Translations under genes and position numbers: made by a program
The notes under the pieces: generated by a model
Seen by the model: the letters and a program-made list of their open reading frames with translations, nothing else
What the model was told of the DNA's origin: nothing
The model's database searches: none
Source: Psoroptes ovis
Taxonomy: Eukaryota; Arthropoda; Arachnida; Sarcoptiformes; Psoroptidae
Direction of reading: 5' to 3'
DNA: 64,000 nt
Assembly: GCA_002943765.1 (NCBI GenBank)
Contig: PQWQ01000019.1
Span: forward strand, 310,001-374,000
In this document: piece by piece, positions 37,266 to 49,049 of the stretch
Position numbering within the stretch: the first letter of the stretch is position 1
Layout: each line of letters opens with the position of its first letter

Positions 37266-38919
37266 ATGGAAGAACAAATTGAACGTTTACGTAAAGAATT
37301 TAATGAAAATGAAATAAAATTACGTAAACAATTTGATGAAGAATGTAAATTGCTCGATGAAAATTATGAAAAAGAAATAAAAATGGAACGAAACTATATG
37401 GAAAATTGTCTTGAAATTGAAATTGGTAAATTGAAAGAAGAAATTGAAATGAAAATTGAGTTATTAAACAAGAATCGTTATCAATCATTACAGCCATCTG
37501 ATAATAATATGAATAATGAAAATAATGAAGCAATTTCTATTGATTCGAATGAACAATATATGAAAAAAATTGATGAAGAATTACAAAAAGAACGAATGTT
37601 ATACGAGGAACAATGTCTTCAAAGACGTAAACGTTTTGATGAACAAATGAAACTGTTCACAATGGTCAATGATCAAAAACGTATTGAATGGTTGAAAAAA
37701 GAAATTATCCCATTGATACAGGCTAAAGATGCTATACGAATTACGGATGAAACTATCCTGGAAACGCGTTTCAATCTTAAATTTATTCGAAATGCAATCA
37801 AATCTGGTCAATCATGGGCATTGTATCGTGGACAATATCAACAACATAAAAATGTTGTTTGTCGTGTTACTGTACTGTCGAAATTGCCAAATGAAATCAG
37901 GTAAATCCAATTTGATTAATTCATTCAATTGATTGATTAATTGATTATTTTGATTCATCCACAGAATGAACATTGATCATTCGACAAAATGTCAACGATT
38001 TTTATATGATAAACAACAACAACAACAGCAGCAGCAGCAACAATCAAATGATCAACAATATTTTATCAAATTATATGATATATTCCTCACCGAACAGAAA
38101 ATGTATGCAATATTCGATGAATATGAACCGATAACATTATCAAATTTGATTCAATATAATCAACAATTGATGAATCAATCACAATTACCACCGAAACGTT
38201 CGCTATCGACCAAAATGAAAACATTACTCACAGTTTACAATGATACGAATCAACTCCGCCGATGGTTTCAACAATTATGTGATGCATTAATATTTATGCA
38301 TCAATATGCAATCGCACATTTGAACATACGATTGGATAACATTATATTTGATGAAAAACATAATCTTCGATTGATTGGTTTTAGTCGTGCATTTTGTTAT
38401 TTTAATCTGGATCAAGAAAGATTCCTTAAATGTAAACGTTTCACCATCACAAACAGTTCTTATTATGATCATCTGCCACCGGAATGTTTTCAAGCGAATT
38501 CCGCTAATATCGATAATAACATTGATAATGACGATGATAATGATAATTTTGATCCATTACGTGCCGATATATGGAGTTATGGCCTGCTACTGTATGAAAC
38601 GATTACAAATTCGAATCCAAGAAAGCTGACATCATTATCATCAATGGTGAAACAAGATGCGACAACATCGACTCCATCAGCTGCCAAGCAACATAAACGT
38701 TCTTCATTAAATCATCAACAACAACAGCAGCAACCGCAACAACGTTCAAGTTTACGGAAGCTATTGTTGGATAGAAATTTGAAATTTAATTATGATAAAA
38801 TACAAAATGAATCACTTAAACAATTATTGAGTACAATATTGGAAAATATCAATAATATTTATAGCCGTCCATCATCATTCAATGAAATACGTTCGAATGA
38901 ATATTTTCAAGATAAATGA
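37266..38919 (+). CDS. Coiled-coil protein with C-terminal pseudokinase (2 exons, 529 aa)
   Basis: Exons 37266-37900 and 37965-38919, phase 2 junction, 64-nt intron. Residues 1-165 are strongly charged heptad-type sequence (EEQIERLRKEFNENEIKL and similar), predicted coiled coil. A kinase-like domain follows from about 170. Its key motifs are altered: no glycine loop, VVCRVTV where VAIK is expected, HLN (330-332) in place of HRD, GFS (350-352) in place of DFG. PPE (383-385) and DIWSYGLLLYE (from 413) keep the C-lobe fold. A 10-residue Gln run (near 38008-38042) sits just after the exon junction. Catalysis is unlikely; a scaffolding or allosteric role is inferred. A coiled-coil Ser/Thr-like pseudokinase is as far as this can be placed; the closest family is not recognised. 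Confidence 0.85.
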
Positions 38920-39528
38920 AACAATTTATTAATTATAATTAATTATATTTTTGAATGATTAATTAATACAAATTATTTGAAATTTCAATGAAATATTTTG
39001 ATTATTTCATCAAACTAACAACGAAAAAATGTATGAAATAAATGAAAAAAAATGTATGAAAATGAATGAAAGATCAATGACACTTGTCAATATTTATTAG
39101 ATTGTCCCATAAGTTCTTGCCGTTTTTCAAAAGAAAAAAAAAATCTAAAAAACGGCAAGAATTTATGGGACAACCCAATATAATGATTATGATGTTGATG
39201 ATTCAATGTAATTAACATTGATAATGATCGCAATTTTTCGATTTAAATTTAAATTTTTAATTCAAATTTCAATTTCACTGATTAATATTTCAATTATTTT
39301 TCCGTTTTTAAATTTTTTGTGTTTATTTTGTTTTCATTTTGCTCGTAAATTTCCTTTTCGTTTCACTGATTGTCATATGTCCACATTATTCATCTGTCAA
39401 TAATTCAATAATTGATTTGATTTGTTCATTACCATTTGAATGTATATGAATGAACATGACACATTTGTCACTGTTATTATTAAACATCGTTTGAAATGCT
39501 TTAAGATTCAATTTTGACACCGAAAAAT
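38920..39528 (+). other. Intergenic gap between pseudokinase and RTK genes
   Basis: Poly(A) signal AATAAA at 39037-39042, then one hairpin MITE, then about 350 nt of AT-rich DNA before the RTK start codon. The promoter of the RTK is presumably here, but no core element could be assigned. Confidence 0.5.
39097..39179. mobile_element. Hairpin MITE, family H1
   Basis: TTAGATTGTCCCATAAG and TTTATGGGACAACCCAATA. One mismatch in the stem. Confidence 0.88.
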
Positions 39529-42500
39529 ATGAATTTATCAATTCACTTAATCCTATTGCTGTTATTAGTTGTGTTTATTGATTCAAAGGTCAAAGTAATC
39601 GAATGTGTTGACAGCACTGTTGTTTTGTTCAATGAAAACAATGTAAACAATGATGATGAAAACTGTATTAAACATCCATATTTATTTGTTAATTTAACTG
39701 AAATCCATACGAATAATTTCAATGATAATTCAACGTTAATCGATTTCAGCGAAAGCTTAAATCATATTGATTTAAAAGTTGGATCAAATTTAACATTATT
39801 TTGTTATTCTGAATTATTCCACGATGATAATCAAACCCTCACTGATGATGGATGGGAAATTGCTTGGATTTTGCCTGAATATCATCCATATTATGATTCA
39901 ATCATACCGGAATATGTTGAAATTGATGAACAAATTTTGAAAAATGAAAATTCGAATCTTTATCGACGACAAAGTCGTTTAGATGTTTATGATGTACAAA
40001 TCAATGATGTTGGCTACTATCAATGTGTTTATCGTAAATATTTACATTTGATTAATGATAATGATGATTTTGATGATGATGATGGATCTGTTGATGATGG
40101 TGATATCAATGGAATTGATGGCCAATTCAATGAATCAGCGACCAATCAGCTGCAATCCGGGAATCGTCGAATGAATTCAATATATTTATACGTAACAGGT
40201 ATTTGCAATTTACCAGAGGCTCAAGAATTTTTAAAATATCAAATTTGACCCCTTTTACAGATCATGAAAATCTATTCATCAAATCGATGCCAGTATCGAT
40301 GGCAATCTATGGTCATACTGGTGAAATTAATTGTCGTCCATCATCATCAAAATCCCAGATGGAATTGATTGTTGTTGCTGGTGAAACGACAACCAATGAT
40401 CAACATCAACACTTGTCATTTGAACAAATTGATTATGATTGGTCATTTAATGCTGCAACACGGAAATTTCTGTCATCATCCGTGATGAAAAAATCGAATA
40501 TATTTTACAATTCAAAACGTGGTTTTTTATTACGTAACCTTACCGATGATCATTTCATATGTCGTTCGTATTTGCTTCTCAATGATACCGATACAAATCA
40601 ATCGTATAATGTAACGGCTGATGATAGTATTGTAATACATTTTACAAGTAAATTATAGTCTTAAATGCAAAGGGTTTAACCTCGAATTTTCAATTTTGAA
40701 CATTTTTGTTTTTGTCCCAAACCTATAGATGGCATTGAATATGCAACAAAACCACGAATCGATTTCAATGATCGTCCGTATGCATTCCAAAATCAATCAT
40801 ATCAGCTATCATGTTCGATTGAAAAACTACAATCAAGTCAAATTTTCATTAAATGGAATTTCGTAAATCAAGCTTGCTTTGAGGTATGTCAATATTGCCA
40901 TTGATTGTAATCAGTTGATTAATCACACCTTTTTATTTCAAAATCCAAGTCAATCAACAATCTGACCAAAATCAAAATGCATGATATTGAAACGATTAAA
41001 CAATCGAAAGGTGTTGAAAAAGTACGACAAAATATAACCTTAAGTAATATTCAATTGAATTATCAAAATGCTCAATTACAATGTATAATAACCGATGTAT
41101 CAATGGCGAGGAAAATGACGACATTTTCATTGAAAATTTATGGTAATTATGATTCGAAATTAATGCTGATCATAACTATAATCTTAATTCTACTTTAATT
41201 TCATTCAAAATATCAAAATTTAGAGGAACCATTACTCATAATCCGACCAACAACGTCATCATCATTGCAACAAATATATCGTTGTAATCAACAATGGAAA
41301 TTCAGTGTGAATATTTATTCAATACCAAATGATTTAGAATCGATACGATTGTATTGGCATAAGGTTGACAGTCAAAATAATAGTCAAAGCAGCGATGAGT
41401 ATTCATTGATCAATATGAATCAAAATATTGATTCATTCAATGATAATGCACGGATTGTTTGGACAAAACAATATTTATACGATTTGCAAGATGTAGACAA
41501 TTCGAATAATAATAATTCCGTATCAATCGATCAAAATGATAATGATACAATTTTATCCGATTATGATAATAATCATTTGATCATTGCTACCATTGGCATC
41601 AAACATCTTACACCGTTGGACAGTGGTCACTATGTATTGATCGTTGATCTTTTAAATGGTTTAGCGCAAAAAAATTTGACAATCGAACTCAAAGTATTGG
41701 ATTGTAATATAAGTCTGTATTTTTGAATTATTTGAAATTATAATTAAGGTGTAATTATGAGTATTTTCCAGGTGATTTAGATGAAAATTTCATTATTTAC
41801 ATTATTTTGATTGCCGTAATCATATTCATTATGTTATTATTCATATTCTTGCTCGTAAATCGTATCCGTATCGAACGGCAAGCAAAAAATGAATTAAAAC
41901 TATTAAGCTTAAATCTATTGAAACAATCGAATACGAATGATGGAAATTATGGTGGCAGTAACCGTGTTCGAACATCATCAATGAAAACATCGGTTATGCG
42001 TAAAAATTTACTCAATCCAAACATGCCAATTGATCAACAAATTGATTTAATACAATATGATTATAAATATTGGGAAATATCGTTGGAAATGATTGATTTT
42101 GATCAAACATTGCTTGGACAAGGTGCATTCGGTAAAGTGTATCGTGCCAGTGTTTATGGTCTTCATAATAATGAAAATCATCGAAAACACATTCAAGCTT
42201 ATAATATGATGATGAGCAATCAAATTATTGGTCATTTCACTGATGATAATAATGAAAATATCTATGAAAATAGTAAAATTAATGATAATATCAATCAAAT
42301 CAATTATGATTCAGGTACCATCGTTGCGATTAAAATGCTTAAAAATACGGCCACAATGGAACAATTGAAAGCATTACTACGTGAATTGAAAATAATGAAT
42401 TTCATAGGTTATCATTTGAATATCGTAAATCTGTTCGGTGCTTGTACACAACGTTTGATCAAAGGTGAACTATATGTAATAATGGAATATTGTCATTATG

Positions 42501-45500
42501 GTAATTTACAAAATTATCTTCAATCAAATCGTGATGTATTTGTTTGCATCGATATCGATGATCATGATCATAACATTGATAATGATACTAATGATAATGG
42601 TCATGGTGGTGAAAGCATCATTAATTCTGGAAATTTTGAATTAAAATCATTAAATAATACTGAAGATAATGATGGTATGTAATTCAATATTAATTATCAT
42701 CCTTAAGATTGTAATTATTCTTAAATTATTCTTGATTATTCTTTAATTATCCTACCATGTATTCTCTGCTCATTCTTGATTCATCTCACAAATGGATATT
42801 GAATTTCTCCATTTCTCCATCAATGATTATTGTTGATTCATTCAATATAATTCTTTGGTCTTCAAAATTACGAAATAATCATTAACGAAACTCATGTGCT
42901 CGGTACAATATTCGTGTCCTACAATATTAATCATTGACTGAATAATCAATATTAATTAGAATCAAATGAAATTAATGATGATGATGGTGGTGGCTTCAGT
43001 GGTGGTGGCGTAACGTTGATTAAAACAATAAAGCAATCATCGATGAATCAAAATAAAGATTATAACCATCATCATCGAAATCACCATCGAAATAATCGAA
43101 ATCACCATCGAAATAATCGAAATCACCATCGAATACATGATCGAACGAATCATACGAATCATCCAAAACATCAAGATCATCAATATAAAAACATTAACAA
43201 GGTCAAAATGGATGATGATCAATGCTCTTTGCAGCGTAAACAATATAAATCATCATCTTTGAATAATTCTTATGATTACAACACCAGTAACATCATTGAT
43301 GATTATAAGAAAATTAATTCTTGTTCAAATACTCGTGATAATAATCAAAATAATGCTGACAATGTTTGTTCAATCATCACCCCCACCATCAATGGTATTA
43401 ACGATGATTACAACCTTAATAATAATCAAAATAATCGAAATAATCGAATGAATAATCAAATGACTAAGTGGAACACTAGCCCTTGCGGTAGCAACAATAG
43501 CCCTAGCCGTAGCCCCAGCACCAGCACCAGCACTGGTCCGTATAAATTGTCAACAATAGATTTGCTTAGTTTTGCATTTCAAACATCGAATGGTATGAAT
43601 TATTTGGCCAGTAAAAAGGTTCGTATCTTTGTTATTTGTTTGAATTTTTGTTTGATTTTTAATATCTTTGGCTTATTGCTTTGATATTTGCTTTCGGTAT
43701 TTGCTTAGGAATATTCAATCGATTTCAATTCGAAGAATCTCTTAGAATTCCTATTTTAAAAGGTTGTCCTAAAAGTTTATTCCGCTCAATCAATAGAGTT
43801 GCTCATAAAAATCGGCCAGTACTTTTCGGACAACCTAATTTTTTAGATTAAATTTACACATAAGTCAACGGATAACTCTTTCATACCCTTTTGAATCATG
43901 AATTCAATTCGAGAATATTCTTGAAGAATTTTTGAAAAATTCTTTGTAACAATTCTTTCATATAATCTTAAAAATTGACAATTATGATGAATGACAACAC
44001 ATTCATTCATTCATTTATTTATTGAATCAATTGGAATGTTTAATGTATTTCAAAGTTTAAGAGTTTTAAAAACTCTCTGTGTGTTTAACTCTTTATTTTC
44101 AAATTTTATGTCACTTTAAAAATATCGTTTGTTCTAATTTAACTTGGAAATAAGACATTTAAAGTCGAAATTTTCAAATATTATTTCAAAAAAGGTACAA
44201 ATGATGATAAATTTTTGAAAATAAATTCTTTACAACTTTTTATCCTTTCAAAATTTTCGAATCTTTTGTTCCTAAGAATGAATCTTTGGTATTTTTCTAT
44301 TTCAAGGAATAATCTCCTAGGATTTTCGCGAAACAATTTTCTTATTGGTCCCATATTTGTTTTTATCATCATCCCCAAATTGCCATCCATCTAGCCGAGT
44401 CTTTATCGGTGTTTTTCGGTCTCTCTGTGTCGTTCTGCAGCCAAATATTGGGTTGTCCCATAAGTTCTGACCGTTTTTTAAAATATTTTTTTCATTCAAA
44501 AAACGGCAAGAACTTATGGGACAACCTTACAATTCTTGATCCACTGGGAACATTTTTTTTCACCCGAAAAAAAAAACAAAAATTCCAAAAATCAAACAAG
44601 GCCAAAGAATATTAGTACAAACATTTAAAAGATAAATATTAACAAATATATTTAGGTTGTCCCATAAGTTCTTGCCGTTTTTCAAATGAAAAAAAAAAAT
44701 TCAAAAAAACGGCAAGAACTTATAGGACAACCTAATATTTAATACCAAAATATCTGTCATTTCCAAAAAAAACCCTATTTATCTCCTTTGGTTTATCCTG
44801 CTGTTTAATGTTTATGAAGGGAATTTGTTTCATTTCATATTCTTTGAATATTCATGGAATATATTTCGATTTAATTCTATTTAATCCAATTCTATTTCGA
44901 CTATTTTTATTCAAATTCCATTCAATCCAATTCAAATAAACACAAAAACAATGGATCCAAACAAACAAATGAATAATAAACAAAAACAAACAAATAGGTA
45001 ATCCATAGAGATTTAGCCGCCCGCAATGTATTATTATGTCAAAATGGTATTGTAAAAATTTGTGATTTTGGTCTTGCACATGATCATAATGATGGTATTA
45101 GTAATAATCCAAATAATTCGAATAATATTTCGAATAATAATTCGGATAAAATTAATGATAACAACAATGGTACAAATAAATATATGAATATTAATAACAA
45201 TAATCTTGGCTCAAATGGTTTCATAAATGGTAAAACTCATCAACAATTGCATAAGCAACAACAACAACAAGAACAAGAAGAACGTTTACCATTAAAATGG
45301 ATGGTAAGTAAACATTTGAATATATATATTAGGTTGTCCCATAAGTTCTTGCTGTTTTTTGAATGAAAAAAAAAATTTGAAAAACGTCAAGAACTTATGG
45401 GACAACCTAATATATTCGGATGTTTACTCAGATGTTAATCAATGAATTTTCTTCTCATTTATTTCATTTGATTCCCGTTATTATTCGTGGACTTGTCACA

Positions 45501-47083
45501 AATGTATTAATTCATTCGAATTAATCAATCAATCAATCAATTGATCAATTGATTTCGTATATACAACAGGCAATTGAATCATTGTTGGAACGAAAATTCA
45601 CTACGAAATCCGATATTTGGTCATATGGGGTATTTTTATGGGAATTATTTACACTCGGTATGGCACCATATACCGGTATTAATTTTGATCGAAATTTTTT
45701 AAATAAATTGAAAAATGGTTATCGTATGAAATGTCCAAGATTTGCAACGAATTCAATGTAAATATTATTTAATATTATTCAATTTTTGACCAATCTATCA
45801 GGTTGTCCCATAAGTTCTTGCCGTTTTTCAAATGAAATCAAATCTAAAAAACGGCAAGAATTTATGGGACAACCCAATACCAGTACTATATTGTTGATTC
45901 AATTTATTCAAATTTATTCAATTTTGATTAACTTTGAGGTTTTTGCTTCTGTGATTTCATTTTTCATATCAAAGAATCTCTAATTTTAATATCAAAGAAT
46001 CTCTTTGAATTTTCAAATTCAATTCAATTCAATGGTCCATATCACACATATTGGACTTTATTATGTCAGTTTTCCAATCAAAATGTCCCACGAATAATCA
46101 AATGAAATTCCCTTGAATTCTAATTTGACATTTTCAAATGAATCCAATTTGAAAATTATATGTGTCTGGTGTTCGGCTATATATTTATTCAAATCAACCA
46201 TTTATTTTCATTATTATTATCAAATTTTTCTTTGAAATTCCCTTTTTCTTCATTTCAAATACATTTTTCAATGATTTCTATTATTGGGTTGTCCCATAAG
46301 TTCTTGCCGTTTTTTTTTGATTTTTTCCATTCGAAAAACGGCAAGAACTTATGGGACAACCTAATATATTTTCAATGATTTTCACTCATTTTTTTCCATT
46401 TCAAATTGTCACATTTGATTGTATCATGCATATGTGTATTCAAACACAATTGCTTGTATGTAGATATGAATTAATGTTATCATGTTGGCGATTACAACCC
46501 GAAGATAGGCCAAATTTTATGGAAATTTCCAAATTTTTTCACCGCTATTTGGATGAAAATTTTCACAAGGTTCGTATAGATTTGTTTACCGAAATATTAA
46601 GTTGTCCAAAAAGTTTTTGCCGATTTTCCAATCATTTTCTACGATATAATCGGTGGAAAACTTTCTGGGCAACCTAATAGATGATTTTATTATTCAAAAT
46701 TGGAATTTTAATTAAATTTTAATTAATGAATTTCATTTGATTTAATTTCCCATGTTTTCACATAGAAATACGATCAACTATCACAATTATATGATGAAAT
46801 AAATGTAAATAGATTGAATATCAATGATCATGACAATAATGAAGATGAATCAAATCAAATAATAACCGTCGATATCGATGACAATAATGGCGGCAATCAC
46901 AACACTGACAATTCTGCTGATCAAAATAGTTTAAAATTCAATGAAAATGAAACACATTTCTATGAAGGATTAGATTCGGCAATGCTGCTGCAAGCATCAT
47001 CATCATCATCGGCCATGATACCGAATAACGAGTATTTATTAATGTCCGATCAAATCAATGGTGGTCACGAGCCGCAGCCGTAG
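39529..47083 (+). CDS. PVR/VEGFR/PDGFR-type receptor tyrosine kinase (11 exons)
   Basis: Exons: 39529-40198, 40261-40647, 40729-40883, 40950-41142, 41224-41703, 41772-42674, 42960-43618, 44998-45303, 45570-45757, 46464-46569, 46766-47083, giving 1454 aa. A signal peptide (MNLSIHLILLLLLVVFIDS) is followed by about four Ig-like domains, with marks such as DVGYYQC, DDHFIC and LDSGHYVLIV. A membrane segment spans about 636-658. Kinase: LGQGAFGKV (743-751), VAIK Lys816, helix-C Glu833, GACTQ, HRDLAARN (1152-1159), DFG (1172-1174), LPLKWM (1246-1251), SDIWSYG, CWRLQPEDRP. KIMNFIGYHLNIVNLFGACT and the split domain are typical of the VEGFR/PDGFR/Kit class (Drosophila Pvr). All catalytic residues are kept, so activity is expected at the plasma membrane. 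Three low-complexity insertions are odd: about 50 aa before VAIK, about 240 aa in the kinase insert, and about 50 aa in the activation loop. Met at 39529 was preferred because it directly precedes the signal peptide. Confidence 0.93.
43076..43132 (+). repeat. In-frame 21-bp tandem repeat in RTK exon 7
   Basis: Units of CGAAATAATCGAAATCACCAT encode NNRNHHR about three times inside the kinase insert. Confidence 0.85.
43759..43839 (-). mobile_element. Hairpin MITE, family H3, reversed
   Basis: AAGGTTGTCCTAAAAG and CTTTTCGGACAACCTAA. Core TTCCGCTCAATCAATAGAG. Confidence 0.82.
44447..44529. mobile_element. Hairpin MITE, family H1
   Basis: TTGGGTTGTCCCATAAG and CTTATGGGACAACCTTA. The left arm has CTGACCG instead of CTTGCCG. 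Confidence 0.86.
44651..44736. mobile_element. Hairpin MITE, family H1
   Basis: TTTAGGTTGTCCCATAAG and CTTATAGGACAACCTAATA. The loop has a long A run. Confidence 0.88.
45328..45411. mobile_element. Hairpin MITE, family H1, next to a donor site
   Basis: TTAGGTTGTCCCATAAG and CTTATGGGACAACCTAATA. It begins 24 nt after the RTK intron 8 donor (45304) and fills about a third of that 266-nt intron. Confidence 0.9.
45798..45879. mobile_element. Hairpin MITE, family H1
   Basis: TCAGGTTGTCCCATAAG and TTTATGGGACAACCCAATA. Lies 40 nt after the intron 9 donor. Confidence 0.88.
46284..46367. mobile_element. Hairpin MITE, family H1
   Basis: TTGGGTTGTCCCATAAG and CTTATGGGACAACCTAATA. Confidence 0.9.
46597..46679 (+). 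mobile_element. Hairpin MITE, family H2, next to a donor site
   Basis: TTAAGTTGTCCAAAAAG and CTTTCTGGGCAACCTAATAG. Lies 27 nt after the RTK intron 10 donor (46570) and makes up some 40% of that 196-nt intron. Confidence 0.82.
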
Positions 47084-47199
47084 TAGCAGGACGGGACCCT
47101 GCTGATTATTTGGCCACAGGTTTTTGGATTAATTGAAACAATTAATCCTTTAGACTAATCATTGGAAAGGTTATAGGCTTAATGGATTAACAAATAGAT

Positions 47200-47205
47200 T
47201 TTATT
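47200..47205 (-). terminator. Possible poly(A) signal for the 47.3 kb minus-strand gene
   Basis: TTTATT on the plus strand (AATAAA on minus), about 70 nt past the stop codon of the 149-aa gene. Confidence 0.35.
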
Positions 47206-47273
47206 AATTCATAAAAAAATCAAAAAACCAAAAAATTAATTTAAATGTCACCAAACCATATCCCAGACAATCG

Positions 47274-47723
47274 TCATTGTCTCTTGAATTTATCCATCAA
47301 TTTCGATACACTAATCATTGATGATGACTGACGTTGTCGAATTTGATTCCACATTGTTCGTATCCAATCGATTATTGGTTTCCAATAATCATCGTATACG
47401 AAGCTCTTGGCCAACATTAACAATTGTTTTGAATTGGCCAACAATTCATTTAATGTAAGCTGTTTAGTTAATAATTTGACACCAATTACACGTATCAATT
47501 CATGTATTGTAAATATTATAAGTAAATAAAACAAAAATAATAGTCGATAAATACAATTCAATTGATTATAATCAATTGTTGTCATTATCTGTATGAAATG
47601 ATACCAAACAAGCGGGACAGTAATGATATACATGGCAAAATGATTCCAATATTTTTCAATCAATTCAATGGCATAATCATTTGGCATCATTGATTCAATG
47701 TATAGTTTAAGTAAATCGAGCAT
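47274..47723 (-). CDS. Small membrane protein, unknown function (149 aa)
   Basis: A single uninterrupted frame. Two long hydrophobic stretches (about 29-49, with FAMYIITVPLVWYHF; and about 58-80, with IYRLLFLFYLLIIFTIHELI) suggest a two-pass or hairpin membrane protein. The C-terminal 65 residues are amphipathic and basic, with W-P-I-I-D-W and W-N-Q-I-R-Q-R. No signal peptide is obvious and no family is recognised. It has balanced composition, without the poly-Asn runs of its neighbours, and regular ORF structure, which supports a real gene. It converges with the RTK gene, whose stop is 190 nt away. An additional 5' exon cannot be excluded. Confidence 0.6.
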   Translation of the reverse strand: MLDLLKLYIESMMPNDYAIELIEKYWNHFAMYIITVPLVWYHFIQIMTTIDYNQLNCIYRLLFLFYLLIIFTIHELIRVIGVKLLTKQLTLNELLANSKQLLMLAKSFVYDDYWKPIIDWIRTMWNQIRQRQSSSMISVSKLMDKFKRQ

Positions 47724-48044
47724 TATTTTGTATTTTCAATCAACGATTTTCGCCGATTTAAAACTTTTTGATTAATTGGTTTTTTTGCCACTTACTACTA
47801 TAACCCTTAGTCAGAGTGTATATTTAAACTTTGTCAAGTTTTTAATTTCAAATTTTCAAAATTTCAAATTTTAAACTTCAAAAAAAAAAGCTTCGAAAAC
47901 AGCACGAAAACAAATAAACAAAATAATTAAACTTAAAGTCTTTGAATTTAGCAAAGTGCTTCAATTTATATTTAAACTATAGTCTTATAGAAAATAAATT
48001 CTTTTATTAAATTTCAAATTGAAATTTTGAAAATTTCCAAATAT

Positions 48045-48127
48045 TTAGGTTGTCCGAAAAGTTTTCCACCAATTTTTCCCATGATTTTCTACGTATATGA
48101 CTGGTTGAAAACTTTTCGGACAACCTA
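48045..48127 (+). mobile_element. Hairpin MITE, family H2, diverged core
   Basis: TTTAGGTTGTCCGAAAAG and CTTTTCGGACAACCTAAA. The inner stem is GTTTTCCACCAAT with CTGGTTGAAAAC, a paired departure from the usual TGCCGAT / ATCGGCA. Confidence 0.85.
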
Positions 48128-48293
48128 AATATTTGAAATTTTCAAAATTTTTCATTTTTTTTTCTCTCTCTCGAATTTGTTTGTTTGTTTTTGTTCGTTT
48201 TTGGATTGAAATTGAAATCTAAATTGAAATTGAAATTATAATTAACAACAACAACAGCAGCAGTAAACAATCCAAATTCAACATTTCAAAATA

Positions 48294-48377
48294 TTAGATT
48301 GTCCCATAAGTTCTTGCCGTTTTTTTGAATGAAAAAAAATGCATAAAAAACCGCCAAAACTTATGGGACAATCTAAT
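48294..48377. mobile_element. Hairpin MITE, family H1
   Basis: TTAGATTGTCCCATAAG and CTTATGGGACAATCTAATA. The GATTGTCC / GGACAATC tips match each other. Confidence 0.9.
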
Positions 48378-48704
48378 ATTTCAAAAACATTTAAAAATAT
48401 ACTAATCATCTTGAACAGCCTTAACTTGAAACAACTTGAGCATCGACGACAAACAAAAACAACGACGACAACAATTATAAACATTTCTGAATAACCGAAG
48501 CTTTCAAATGTGAAAATTTCATTAAATTTCAACGTATTATTTCAATGTGTTTTTTGGTTCAAATAAATACGAAACGAATGAAAATTTTAATTAAAAAAAA
48601 ACTTTGGTTCAAATTCAATACGAATTCAATCCGATTCAATTCATGATTCAATTTCGAATTGTTATTTTAATTGAAAATACAAAATTCATTCATTCATCAT
48701 TATA

Positions 48705-48788
48705 TTAGGTCGTCCGTTAAGTTCATGCGGTTTTTTGAATGAAAAAAAAATTCGAAAAAACGGCAAAAACTTAACGGACAACCGAATA
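48705..48788. mobile_element. Hairpin MITE, family H1, matched GTTAAG arms
   Basis: TTAGGTCGTCCGTTAAG pairs with CTTAACGGACAACCGAATA. The GTTAAG/CTTAAC arm variant is seen nowhere else in the window but is present in both arms. Confidence 0.88.
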
Positions 48789-48963
48789 TTCCGAAGTTTC
48801 AATCAGCCCATTACACACACACTTTGGAATCTTGGATTTTGTAATTGTTTACCGACGTGTTTATTTTCATTCGAATTAATTTCAATGAATGAATCAATGT
48901 GTTTCATCGATTTATTTTGTCTTCAATTTTGGAAAATTCTATCCATGTATTTAAATACTCTCA

Positions 48964-48990
48964 ATGATGATGATGATGATGATGATGATG
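48964..48990. repeat. (ATG)9 tract at the 3' end of the retrotransposon
   Basis: Nine ATG units on plus, i.e. (CAT)n on the retrotransposon's coding strand, about 60 nt past its last recognisable codon. It could be a microsatellite-like 3' tail of the element. Confidence 0.6.
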
Positions 48991-49049
48991 AAGAACAAGC
49001 AAAACAACCCTTGTTCCGTGATCACAAGGGTGGCAATAGTATGGTCACA

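Larger units (their letters stand above)
43619..44997 (+). other. RTK intron 7 (1.4 kb)
   Basis: It splits the kinase just before V-I-HRD. Donor GTTCGT at 43619 is weak; acceptor AG at 44996-44997. Three hairpin MITEs lie inside. Confidence 0.75.
45758..46463 (+). other. RTK intron 9 (706 nt)
   Basis: Donor GTAAAT at 45758, acceptor AG at 46462-46463. Holds two H1 hairpin MITEs; otherwise AT-rich. Confidence 0.75.
47724..49049. other. Intergenic region with MITEs
   Basis: AT-rich, with three hairpin MITEs and the ATG-repeat tract next to the retrotransposon. No gene seen. Confidence 0.6.
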
